NCBI GenBank assembly: GCA_041913505.1
Contig: JAYSFC010000121.1
Location: 1-11,304, forward strand
DNA: 11,304 nucleotides
Direction of reading: 5' to 3'
From: JAYSFC01 sp041913505
GTDB taxonomy: Bacteria; Pseudomonadota; Gammaproteobacteria; Burkholderiales; Burkholderiaceae_C
Each line of letters begins with the position of its first letter. Position 1 is the stretch's first letter. Both the position numbers and the translations under genes were made by a program. This document shows positions 1-6,750 of this stretch, piece by piece. The notes below the pieces were generated by a model, which had not been told where the DNA came from, ran no database searches, and saw nothing but the letters and a program-made list of their open reading frames with translations.

Positions 1-419
1 TTCCATCGTTCCCTCGCTCCGCTCGGCTGACGCCTCCGGCCCGGCTTCCAGCTTCAGGCCTGCGCGCTTCGCTTGCCGTGCGGTCGGCGTGTGGGGAGGG
101 CCGTTGCCATGTCCAGCCGTCTTCCCTGACTCCATCACCTTGTCCGCGACTGTAGCCCGCGGCCGTGTGCCGTCAAGGCGCGCAGGGCCGTGTCCTCGGC
201 TGCGCCTGCGGGCCGCACCCACCCTGCGCTTGTTTCCTTGACGGCCCCCGTCCACGGGCTCCCTTTCGTCGCGGGCGATGAACTCAGGAAAGACGGTGGC
301 AACAGGGCCAACCGGGTTCCTCGTGCCGACCGCACCGAACAGCCGAAAGGCTGGGCTCCGAATCTTGGAATCCGGTGTGCGGTGTGAACAGCAAACCTCT
401 TTTTGTCAGGAGAAAGACC
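1..419. other. Leader/intergenic region before the DUF932 gene, no gene supported
   Basis: This stretch is GC-rich and open in several frames, but no frame has a ribosome-binding site with a protein-like translation. It holds a small hairpin CAGCC-GAAA-GGCTG (340-353) and a GGC-TGC-GCC mini-hairpin at 198-206. Bases 60-77 match bases 6071-6088, inside the large repeat upstream of DUF736, exactly over 18 nt. The last 60 bases are somewhat AT-richer and lead into the Shine-Dalgarno at 408-413. Most likely this is the long 5' leader of the DUF932-parB group, but no promoter can be placed with confidence. Confidence 0.5.
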
Positions 420-1247
420 ATGCAACTCGCATCCCGTTTCGCTTCCCGCTCCCCTTCGCTGCGCAGTGATTACCCGCTGTCCGATGACCAGATTCGCAGC
501 GTGGCCCCGTCCATCTTCGCGGACGCCCCGCATGAGAGCCGTTCCGAACGGTATAGCTACATCCCGACCGCTGCCGTGCTGACCGAGCTTCGCAAAGAAG
601 GTTTCCAGCCTTTCATGGTGACGCAAACCCGCGTGCGCGATGAAGGCAAACGCGAGCACACGAAACACATGCTGCGCCTGCGCCACGCCAGCCAGATCAA
701 CGGCGCGGAGGCTAACGAAATCGTGCTGCTGAACTCGCATGACGGCACCAGCAGCTATCAGATGCTGGCCGGAATGTTCCGGTTCGTTTGCAGCAATGGC
801 CTTGTATGCGGCGACACCGTGGCCGATGTGCGCGTGCCCCACAAAGGCGACGTGGCCGGTTCCGTCATTGAAGGCGCTTTCGAGGTGTTGAGCGGCTTCG
901 AGCGGGTGAAGGAGTCGCGCGACTTGATGCGCGGCATCACCTTGGACGATGGCGAATCCGAAGTGTTCGCCCGTGCTGCGCTGGCGTTGAAGTACGACGA
1001 CCCGGACAAACCCGCACCCATCACCGAATCGCAAATCTTGATGCCGCGCCGGTTCGACGACCGCCGCCCGGACTTGTGGAGCGTGTTCAACCGCACGCAG
1101 GAGAACTTGACCAAAGGCGGATTGCATGGCCGCAGCGCCAACGGACGCCGCCAGCAAACCCGACCTGTGCAGGGCATTGATTCCGATGTGCGCCTCAATC
1201 GCGCTCTCTGGATGCTGGCCGATGGCCTGCGCCAGTTGAAAGCCTGA
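420..1247 (+). CDS. DUF932 domain-containing protein
   Basis: This is a 275-residue cytoplasmic protein of the DUF932 family, which is widespread on plasmids, ICEs and phages; its biochemical function is not established. The family signature is clear: NSHDGTSSYQ at residues 105-114 followed by RFVCSNGLVCG at 121-131. There is no signal peptide or membrane segment. The start at 420 is chosen over an earlier in-frame start because AGGAGA (408-413) lies six bases upstream and the residues before it do not look like protein. It is the first gene of a plus-strand group with parB (65-bp gap) and the 69-residue gene. A GC hairpin (1247-1273) follows the stop. The family call is secure; any role in replication, stability or anti-restriction would be a guess. 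Confidence 0.88.
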   Translation: MQLASRFASRSPSLRSDYPLSDDQIRSVAPSIFADAPHESRSERYSYIPTAAVLTELRKEGFQPFMVTQTRVRDEGKREHTKHMLRLRHASQINGAEANEIVLLNSHDGTSSYQMLAGMFRFVCSNGLVCGDTVADVRVPHKGDVAGSVIEGAFEVLSGFERVKESRDLMRGITLDDGESEVFARAALALKYDDPDKPAPITESQILMPRRFDDRRPDLWSVFNRTQENLTKGGLHGRSANGRRQQTRPVQGIDSDVRLNRALWMLADGLRQLKA

Positions 1248-1273
1248 ACCGCTCCCCCGCCGGAGGGGCGGTT
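1247..1273 (+). other. GC-rich hairpin between the DUF932 gene and parB
   Basis: AACCG (1247-1251) pairs with CGGTT (1269-1273) and CCCC (1254-1257) with GGGG (1265-1268), leaving a two-base bulge on one side. No T run follows, so it is not a canonical intrinsic terminator. It may slow polymerase, partially attenuate or protect the mRNA 3' end. It ends about 30 bases before the parB Shine-Dalgarno. Confidence 0.45.
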
Positions 1274-1312
1274 CCCCTCCATTCCCTTGTTTCACACGAT
1301 TGGAGATTCACC

Positions 1313-3367
1313 ATGAACGCCATCACCCAAACCGAAGCCCGCGCCGTCAATACCGCCGCCGCTATCCCGCTGGAAGCCGCCGACCCGACCAAGAACCTGA
1401 TTCTGGTTCCGCTGTCGCGGCTGGTGCTGCGGCCCACGGGCCGCAACGTGCGCAAGACCCCGCGCATGTCCATTCCCGAACTGGCCGCATCCATCCGGCG
1501 TGTGGGCCTGTTGCAAAACCTGATCGTGATTGCATCCGCCGATGGCGAGCATTACGAGGTGGTGGCCGGTGGCCGCAGGCTGGCCGCGTTCAAGCTGCTG
1601 GCGAAAAAGCACCGCATCAGCAAGGAATGGGAAGTGCCTTGCCTGCTGGTGGCCGATGGCACGGCCCGCACGGCCAGCCTCACCGAGAACGTGCAGCGCG
1701 AAGCCATGCACCCGGCAGACCAGTTCGAGGCGTTCGCCGCGCTGGTGGCCGAAGGCCGACCCATCGAGGACATTGCAGCAGATTTCAGCGTCACGCCGCT
1801 GGTGGTGCAGCGCCGCTTGAAGCTGGCGAACGTCTCGCCGCGCCTGATGGCCGACTATCGCGCCGATGCGGTGAGCCTTGACCAGTTGATGGCCCTTGCC
1901 ATCACCGACGACCACGCCGCGCAGGAAAGCGCGTTCTACGATGCGCCAACGTGGCAACGTCACCCGTCCAATCTGCGCGAACGCCTGACCGAGCGCGAAA
2001 TCGACGCCTACCGGCATCCGCTGGTGCGCTTCGTCGGGCTGGATGTCTACGAACAGGCGGGCGGCAGGGTTCGCCGTGACCTGTTCGCGGAAGGCGATGC
2101 GGGCGTGTATCTGACCGATGCCGCTTTGCTGGAACGGCTGGTGCAGGACAAGCTGGCGGGCATCGCCGCCGAGACAAAGGCCGAAGGCTGGGCCTGGGTG
2201 GATGCAGCACCCGCTGCCACCTATGCCGACCTGCAAGCTTTCCAGCGTGCGCCGAGGGAGCGCCGCGAGCCGAACAAGCGCGAGGCACAGCGCATCGAGA
2301 AGCTGCAAGCCAAGATGCAGGAAGTCGCCGAAGCGGTGGATGCTGCGATGGACGCCGATGACGAGAACAAGGCCGACGCCTTGCAGGAGGAAGGCGAAAC
2401 CCTGGGCGAACAGTTGCAGGCGCTGGAGGATGGCTTGCAGGACTACAGCCCGAACGTGAAGGCCGCAGCCGGTGCCATCGTCACCATCGACCGCAACGGC
2501 GAGGCCATCATTCATCGCGGCCTGATGCGCGAGGCCGAGGCCAAGGCGCTGCGCACGCTGGAACGGCTGCGCCAAGGGTTCAGCGGCGAGGATGCCGAGA
2601 ACGACGACGAAGGCGAGGACGACGAGCAGCCCAAGACCGCCGCCATGCCCGACCGGCTGGCGCAGCGCCTGAGCGCGCACCGCACCGCCGCACTGCAAAT
2701 CGAAGTCGCACGGCATCCGCAGGTGGCGCTGGCTGCCGTGGTGCATGGCATGGTGCAGACCGTCTTGCAGGAAAGCCGCTACGGCCACGATCTGCCGCTG
2801 GGCGTGGGCCTCAAAGTGCAAGACCGGCTGGAAGGCATGGCCCCGGACTGGCCGGAATCGCCCGCCGCCGTGGCGCTGCGCGAACTGCAACAGGTGGCCG
2901 GGGAAGGGTTGCCGGAGGACAGCGCCGCACTGTTCGCCGCGCTGCTGGCGAAGCCGCAAGACGAACTGGTGCGGCTGCTGGCCGTGTGCGTGGCTTCCAC
3001 GGTGGACGTGGTAACGCCCCGCGCCACGCCATACCAGCCCGGCGAGGAACTGGCGCAGGCCGTGGGCCTCGACATGGCCGCATGGTGGAAGCCGACCGCA
3101 GAAGGCTACTTCAAGCACGTTTCCAAGGCCGTGATTCTGGATGCCGTGGGCGCGTTTGCACCGGAATCCGTCACCCGGCTGGCGAAGCTCAAGAAGGCCG
3201 ACATTGCCAGCGAAGCCGAGCGACTGGCCGATGGCAAGGGCTGGATGCCTGCGATCTTCAAGGCCACAGGCCCGCAGGATGTGGCGCAGGAAGCAGGCCC
3301 GGAGCAGGACGCCCCGGAGGATGCCGAAGCAATGGCGGATGAACCCGCCGAGGCGCTAGCCGCTTGA
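1313..3367 (+). CDS. ParB/RepB/Spo0J family partition-like protein, long form (684 aa)
   Basis: Residues about 30-130 form a ParB N-terminal domain: the nucleotide-binding box reads VVAGGRRLAA (83-92), where many ParB proteins have GERR, and TENVQRE (124-130) is the second conserved box. A helix-turn-helix follows at about 152-172 (EDIAADFSVTPLVVQRRLK). Beyond that the protein is unusually long. A charged, probably coiled-coil stretch spans about 314-375, a run of acidic residues 425-439, and a C-terminal region to 684 has no domain I recognise. Typical chromosomal ParB is about 280-300 residues, so more than half of this protein is extra. The start is supported by GGAG at 1302-1305, seven bases upstream. 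The parA gene is about 7.6 kb away, so this may be an ICE-specific DNA-binding or nuclease-like ParB relative rather than the partner of that ParA. Confidence 0.85.
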   Translation: MNAITQTEARAVNTAAAIPLEAADPTKNLILVPLSRLVLRPTGRNVRKTPRMSIPELAASIRRVGLLQNLIVIASADGEHYEVVAGGRRLAAFKLLAKKHRISKEWEVPCLLVADGTARTASLTENVQREAMHPADQFEAFAALVAEGRPIEDIAADFSVTPLVVQRRLKLANVSPRLMADYRADAVSLDQLMALAITDDHAAQESAFYDAPTWQRHPSNLRERLTEREIDAYRHPLVRFVGLDVYEQAGGRVRRDLFAEGDAGVYLTDAALLERLVQDKLAGIAAETKAEGWAWVDAAPAATYADLQAFQRAPRERREPNKREAQRIEKLQAKMQEVAEAVDAAMDADDENKADALQEEGETLGEQLQALEDGLQDYSPNVKAAAGAIVTIDRNGEAIIHRGLMREAEAKALRTLERLRQGFSGEDAENDDEGEDDEQPKTAAMPDRLAQRLSAHRTAALQIEVARHPQVALAAVVHGMVQTVLQESRYGHDLPLGVGLKVQDRLEGMAPDWPESPAAVALRELQQVAGEGLPEDSAALFAALLAKPQDELVRLLAVCVASTVDVVTPRATPYQPGEELAQAVGLDMAAWWKPTAEGYFKHVSKAVILDAVGAFAPESVTRLAKLKKADIASEAERLADGKGWMPAIFKATGPQDVAQEAGPEQDAPEDAEAMADEPAEALAA

Positions 3368-3382
3368 CCCGCGCCGAAGGCG

Positions 3383-3408
3383 AGCGCCCCGGCCTCGACC
3401 GGGGCGCT
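3383..3408 (+). other. Perfect 10-bp hairpin between parB and the 69-aa gene
   Basis: Bases 3383-3392 are fully complementary to 3399-3408 with a six-base loop (CCTCGA). The hairpin sits 15 bases after the parB stop codon and 7 bases before the Shine-Dalgarno of the next gene. There is no T run, so it may act as a weak attenuator or an mRNA processing/stability element rather than a full terminator. Confidence 0.6.
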
Positions 3409-3429
3409 TCGCTGCAAGGAGAAGCCCCC

Positions 3430-3639
3430 ATGACCCGCATCACCACCAGCCGCCCACGCATGGCGGCGATCTACGCGCCCGGCACGGTACGCGCCCGCCG
3501 CTGGCACGGCGCAGGCGACGTGCGCGGCTACCGCCCGCCCTCGGGCTGGTCGGCCCGCGCCGACCTCACCGACATTCACCCCATCACGGGCCGCGCCTTG
3601 CCGCGCGCCGTGTGGTGGCTCATCGAGACGAAGGAATAA
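3430..3639 (+). CDS. Small hypothetical protein (69 aa) downstream of parB
   Basis: This is a short, basic, cytoplasmic protein that I do not recognise as a named family. It is supported by a strong ribosome-binding site AAGGAG (3416-3421) eight bases before the ATG and by position: same strand and 62 bases after parB. The composition is arginine- and tryptophan-rich in the first half (TVRARRWHGAGDVRGYRPP), and it ends with RALPRAVWWLIETKE. No catalytic motif, membrane segment or metal-binding cluster is visible. Its high GC matches the backbone, not the cargo operon that follows. It could be a small nucleic-acid-binding or partner protein, but this is a guess. An in-frame start further upstream (3364) overlaps the parB stop and the hairpin, and is less likely. 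Confidence 0.65.
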   Translation: MTRITTSRPRMAAIYAPGTVRARRWHGAGDVRGYRPPSGWSARADLTDIHPITGRALPRAVWWLIETKE

Positions 3640-3649
3640 CCGCGATCAG

Positions 3650-3684
3650 CACCGCGCCCAGGCCGTTCCGCCCTGGGCGTGGTG
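3650..3684. terminator. Strong hairpin at the convergent gene boundary
   Basis: Bases 3650-3662 pair with 3672-3684 over 13 positions (12 Watson-Crick, one G-T), with a nine-base loop. It lies just after the 69-aa gene (stop 3639) and beyond the 3' end of the minus-strand synthetase gene (stop 3773), where a two-way terminator would be expected. There is no good T run on either strand, so termination efficiency is uncertain. Confidence 0.45.
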
Positions 3685-3698
3685 AAATGCAAAATCCA

Positions 3699-3718
3699 GG
3701 CGCGGCGGTGGCCGCGCC
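3699..3718. terminator. Second hairpin at the convergent gene boundary
   Basis: Bases 3699-3706 are fully complementary to 3711-3718 with a four-base loop GGTG. It stands 14 bases after the previous hairpin. Together they mark the junction between the plus-strand backbone genes and the minus-strand cargo operon. No T run follows on either strand. Confidence 0.35.
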
Positions 3719-3772
3719 CGGTGTTGAAGGCCAACCTCCGAATCAGAATTGAGCACTGCAACCGTGCGCCCC

Positions 3773-4759
3773 TTAAAATGCGGCGCCCAAATCACTGAAT
3801 ATTTTGGCCAGATCATCCGAGTCTATAGGCCAATTCTCTCGGGTCTGGGCAGGCATTTTCTCGACGAGGAAGTACGCCAGGAGTACAGCAGGTTGATTGA
3901 AGAAATGTCGCTGGCCGTTTTGCTCTTTGATCTTTTCAAAAATGTAGTTCTTGGCCGTCAAGAATTCCTCGATACGAGCACTGGTTTCCTGCGGCAGAAA
4001 CTCCATGAAGGCATCGACCACAAGCTGATTGGATCGCTCCTGGCCAGGCTCTAGGCCGGTGCCCTTCCTGTAGGTCGTACTTAGGTAGTCCAAGAGTTGC
4101 CGCTGTGGCTCGCTGGCGCTGGCGAGATCCTTCATGGCTTGCTCGAAGAATTCGTCTGTAGCTTCGATCAATGCCATGCTCTTGGCAACAGTGCGCTTGA
4201 TGGAGGGTTTTGCAGTGGTCTTGGGCTTGTAGAGCGTGTCGTGGGTTAGTTCGCTATGAGCATGCTGCAAGAGCGTGCGGATTTGCACTTCACACGCAAG
4301 GCCCTCGGGGAGATTCACCCCATCGACGGACAGCTCCGCCTTGGAGCGCAGTACGTAGTGAACCGATTGATAGGAGAACTCCAAGGGCTTGGCCAACCGC
4401 TCCTCTTCGTAGTTCTTGTCCTTGGACCATGACCAGAATGCTTCGCACTCACGGCTTTCGATGATCGAGCAGAACGTATTGATGTGCGTGGTCAACAGTA
4501 CCACGTACCGCATGCCCACCTTGTCAGTAATGTCCTCATACGGATTCTTATAGGGCTTGCTGCGGTACAGGGCCTTGTCAATCAAGCTGGTGTCGCCTTT
4601 GAGGCGAGGCACCATGGGAACCTTCAAGAAGTAGTCCAGCGGCGTTGGGGCAATGGCGGATACAAGGCGCCTTTCGATTTCCTGGTCGATGAGCTTGGCC
4701 CAAGCTCTGTATAAGGGCTTGTCAGCTTCCCATCGCGCAAGGATTTCTTGTTCGTTCAC
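3773..4759 (-). CDS. RelA/SpoT-domain alarmone synthetase, hydrolase-less (328 aa)
   Basis: A pyrophosphokinase of the RelA/SpoT synthetase fold, which normally transfers pyrophosphate from ATP to GTP/GDP to make (p)ppGpp; some toxic relatives make (p)ppApp or modify tRNA. Synthetase motifs are intact: PRLKGDTSLIDK (51-62, ATP-contacting Arg and Lys), DKVGMR (79-84, metal-binding Asp), SYQSVHY (129-135, G-loop Tyr that stacks on the acceptor base) and EVQIRT (157-162, catalytic Glu). There is no N-terminal HD hydrolase and no TGS/ACT region; a helical C-terminal extension of about 150 residues follows the synthetase core. The GTG start at 4757-4759 is chosen because it overlaps the TGA of the upstream gene (GTGA, 4756-4759), the hallmark of coupled translation; an in-frame ATG at 4801 lies inside the previous gene. 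Substrate cannot be told from sequence. Confidence 0.85.
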   Translation of the reverse strand: MNEQEILARWEADKPLYRAWAKLIDQEIERRLVSAIAPTPLDYFLKVPMVPRLKGDTSLIDKALYRSKPYKNPYEDITDKVGMRYVVLLTTHINTFCSIIESRECEAFWSWSKDKNYEEERLAKPLEFSYQSVHYVLRSKAELSVDGVNLPEGLACEVQIRTLLQHAHSELTHDTLYKPKTTAKPSIKRTVAKSMALIEATDEFFEQAMKDLASASEPQRQLLDYLSTTYRKGTGLEPGQERSNQLVVDAFMEFLPQETSARIEEFLTAKNYIFEKIKEQNGQRHFFNQPAVLLAYFLVEKMPAQTRENWPIDSDDLAKIFSDLGAAF

Positions 4760-5853
4760 TCTTGGTCTCGGATGTGGTCGCGCACCGTGATCTTGGTCCA
4801 CTTGGGCACGTTGCCGTGCTCATCGGCATCACCGTCGATGGACTCGATTCGCACGTAGTTCTCGAATTGATCTGCGGGAGCGGTGAGCTTGATGTCATGC
4901 CCGAATGTGAGTTTCCGCAGCCGCAATTGGCTTTGAACCTCAGAGAGATCCTTATGGATGGCCGTATTGGGAAAACTCTTTTGCCCCATATAGGCCGTGT
5001 ATGCATCTTGCAGAGCTGCGTCTCCCAGATAATTTTGGGAGAACACGTCCACCTGAATCGTGGCGGCCTGATCCGTCTTCAAGTAGGTGGTTAGAGCATT
5101 CAAGAGGTCGATTTTTTTCTCCGAATCGACATTGGCATTGCGGATGAAATCTTTGGTCAGTGCGTGGAACTGTTTGGTCTGAAATGCACTGTTGGATGGA
5201 AATTCCAACCCCAGAAAAGACTCATAAAAATACTGCGCAGCAGCGAGCTTGTTGCCCTGAGTAATCAGGTCATCAAACAGAAAGGCTCTCCAGCCGGTAG
5301 TGGGCTCCTGGGGTGTGGCTGCTGCGGGATCTTGTCGCAGGAAGGCTCCAATCTTGTAGAGCTTGGCCTGGGGTGTGAGGATGAGTTCCTTGATGTATTC
5401 CAAGGTCAAATGCCCGCCCGCTTGCCGCTTGGTGAAGCCCCCATGGGGCTCGGCTTTGATGACGCACATGAAGGACTTGGCGGGGTTGCCGCAAGTTCCT
5501 TCGATCACCACGACGATGCCGCCAGGGATGGTGCGATTGGCCTGGGCAACCGCCAACTTGCTGGCAATGTTTTGGGAGATGTTTACGAATTGGGCATCGT
5601 TGCCCTGCGCCTCGACGATTTCTTTAGCTCTGTGCCAAGTGCTGTCGGCCCCGGACTCTCGGATCGTCATTTCGACACCGTGAGATGATTTCCCGAGAGC
5701 ATTCGTGATGCGGGCTTGCAAGGCATCCCTCGCGTCTTGAGGGAGCACCAAGAGCTGGTTCCCGTAAGTCGGCTGAACCAAGGCCCTGTCCGCGCCTCGT
5801 GCAAAGACTTCGTGGATGATCAGACGGCCAATCGAGAGATTTTCAAAGGACAT
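4756..5853 (-). CDS. Nucleoid-associated protein, NA37/YejK-like (365 aa)
   Basis: The protein resembles the 37-kDa nucleoid-associated family (NA37; E. coli YejK/NdpA, about 335 residues), whose members associate with the bacterial nucleoid. Supporting features are the length, the N-terminal pattern MSFENLSIGRLIIHEV, a beta-rich core around residues 110-170 (IPGGIVVVIEG, SFMCVIKAEPHGGF, TLEYIKELILTPQAKLYKIGAF), and a C-terminal part with an LRKLTFGHDIKLTAP strand region. There is no signal peptide or membrane segment. It is the first gene of a two-gene minus-strand operon and overlaps the alarmone synthetase gene by four bases. The ATG at 5851-5853 has no strong Shine-Dalgarno. GC content is clearly below that of the flanking backbone. 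The family call is from remembered similarity and is moderately sure; here the protein may sense DNA perturbation or restrain the synthetase, which is inference. Confidence 0.68.
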   Translation of the reverse strand: MSFENLSIGRLIIHEVFARGADRALVQPTYGNQLLVLPQDARDALQARITNALGKSSHGVEMTIRESGADSTWHRAKEIVEAQGNDAQFVNISQNIASKLAVAQANRTIPGGIVVVIEGTCGNPAKSFMCVIKAEPHGGFTKRQAGGHLTLEYIKELILTPQAKLYKIGAFLRQDPAAATPQEPTTGWRAFLFDDLITQGNKLAAAQYFYESFLGLEFPSNSAFQTKQFHALTKDFIRNANVDSEKKIDLLNALTTYLKTDQAATIQVDVFSQNYLGDAALQDAYTAYMGQKSFPNTAIHKDLSEVQSQLRLRKLTFGHDIKLTAPADQFENYVRIESIDGDADEHGNVPKWTKITVRDHIRDQE

Positions 5854-5875
5854 GAGAGCTGGCTGAAAGTATCTT

Positions 5876-5908
5876 GATGCAACGAAATTTGCATTAAGGA
5901 TACAACGA
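5876..5908 (-). promoter_or_regulatory. Candidate operator/promoter region of the cargo operon
   Basis: About 25 bases upstream of the NA37-like ATG lies a 6-6-6 palindrome, ATGCAA (5877-5882) and TTGCAT (5889-5894). It is embedded in a near-perfect 10-bp direct repeat, GATGCAACGA (5876-5885) and GATACAACGA (5899-5908), starting 23 bases apart. The stretch is AT-rich, unlike the surrounding DNA. On the minus strand TTGTAT, 17 bases, then TTGCAT could serve as weak promoter boxes, but the match is poor. The arrangement is typical of an autoregulated operator. Confidence 0.4.
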
Positions 5909-5916
5909 TGAACCTA

Positions 5917-5949
5917 TGCAGCGAACTTCTGGGCACTCGGTTCGCTGCA
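5917..5949. repeat. 9-bp perfect inverted repeat upstream of the cargo operon
   Basis: TGCAGCGAA (5917-5925) and TTCGCTGCA (5941-5949) form a perfect inverted repeat with a 15-base spacer. It lies 64-96 bases upstream of the cargo operon start and 18 bases before the left end of the large GC-rich repeat. It could be an operator, a remnant of the insertion boundary, or a structural element. No matching copy is seen at the other end of the cargo (near 3720-3772). Confidence 0.5.
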
Positions 5950-5966
5950 CGTTTTCACTGATGTGA

Positions 5967-6180
5967 GCGTGTCGGCGCGCAGCGCCGCCGGGCTTTCGGG
6001 CTGCGCCCCGTGCCGCCTTCGCCGTCACGGCCATTCGGCTTCAATCCCTCACGCCTTCGCGCCTGTGGCGCTGCGCGCTTCGCTTGCCTCCAGAGGAAAG
6101 CCCTGCGGGCTATCCCCGCCGCGCGATGCTTGGCGCCCCCCGATGCCGCCGAACCGGCTGCGCCGGATCGGCCCGGCCAG
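5967..6180 (+). repeat. Large direct repeat, copy 1 (about 214 bp, hairpin-rich)
   Basis: This GC-rich non-coding segment is repeated with few differences at 7230-7446, on the other side of the DUF736 gene. It contains five mini-hairpins with three-base loops: CGGCGC-GCA-GCGCCG (5973-5987), GGGC-TGC-GCCC (5998-6008), GCGC-TGC-GCGC (6068-6078), AGCCC-TGC-GGGCT (6099-6111) and CCGGC-TGC-GCCGG (6154-6166). Two further hairpins follow just outside the repeat at 6182-6203 and 6208-6220. Open frames cross it but none looks like protein. Confidence 0.8.
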
Positions 6181-6750
6181 TGCCCCGCCGCGATGGGCGG
6201 GGCTTGTGGGGCTACGCCCCGGCTTGCTGCGGCGGGTTGTGCAAAAGCGTGCCGTCCTCGACGCTGGTGATTCGTTGCCTGTACGTCATGAAGGACGGTT
6301 CACCGACACACCTCCCGGCCTCGCCTGATGGAGCTTCCACACCACGCCTCAAGCATGTGCCGCGAGCTGCGGCTGGGGCGCTCTGGCCTTGTCGTCGGGG
6401 CATTGACCTGGCCCGCGTCAGGGCGCAAGCCAGTGAAGCCGTCACGCGGGGATGCCGAGTCGGCCACGTCTCCATTCGGGAGCGGGCGGCCTGTGCGTCC
6501 TTGTCTTGTTGTGAATCCTGGCGGTGGCGCGGCTGCGCCTTGGGCTTCATGGCCGCAACCTTCCAGCGAAAACAATTTCCCCTGCGCTGCGCGCATTCCT
6601 CGCGGGACAAATTCTTTTCGCTTCCAGGTTCTCCACGGTGTTGCGACCCCCTCGCTGTGCTCGGCGGTGCGGCCAGCCCATCCCCCGCCGGACGGATCAC
6701 AACAAGGACGCACTGGCGCGACCTTGTTCAACCCGAAAGGAGAAATCATC
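6181..6750. other. Intergenic leader upstream of DUF736, no gene supported
   Basis: About 570 bases with no convincing gene. The first 40 bases hold two clean hairpins: GCCCCGCC/GGCGGGGC (6182-6189 with 6196-6203) and GGGGC-TAC-GCCCC (6208-6220). A longer imperfect hairpin lies at 6565-6622 (13 of 14 base pairs in the main helix). The frame of DUF736 stays open upstream to 6328, but there is no ribosome-binding site there and the translation is not protein-like. The segment probably carries the promoter and a structured 5' leader for DUF736. Confidence 0.5.
6565..6622 (+). other. Long imperfect hairpin in the DUF736 leader
   Basis: Bases 6565-6578 pair with 6609-6622 with a single C-C mismatch, and after a two-base bulge the stem continues as CCC (6579-6581) with GGG (6604-6606). 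The arms are AT-richer than the surroundings (AGCGAAAA and TTTTCGCT at the base). It ends 129 bases before the DUF736 start codon, and could be a leader structure or a binding site. Confidence 0.5.

Noticed and set aside
135..1295. 386-codon open frame on the minus strand opposite DUF932
   Set aside because: Same reasoning: the plus-strand DUF932 gene is unambiguous and the antisense translation is not protein-like.
1292..3118. 608-codon open frame on the minus strand opposite parB
   Set aside because: It is antisense to a clear ParB-family gene; long antisense frames are expected at about 70% GC, and the translation is rich in His, Gln, Arg and Gly with no family resemblance.
5164..5688. 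174-codon plus-strand frame inside the NA37-like gene
   Set aside because: It is antisense to a gene with coherent protein sequence and no start signal is visible.
6212..6289. 25-codon minus-strand peptide beginning MTYRQRITSVEDG
   Set aside because: It looks slightly protein-like, but it has no ribosome-binding site, ends in a hairpin region and has no supporting context.
6328..6750. N-terminal extension of DUF736 in the same open frame
   Set aside because: The Shine-Dalgarno before ATG 6751 and the family's usual start MANIGTF decide against it.
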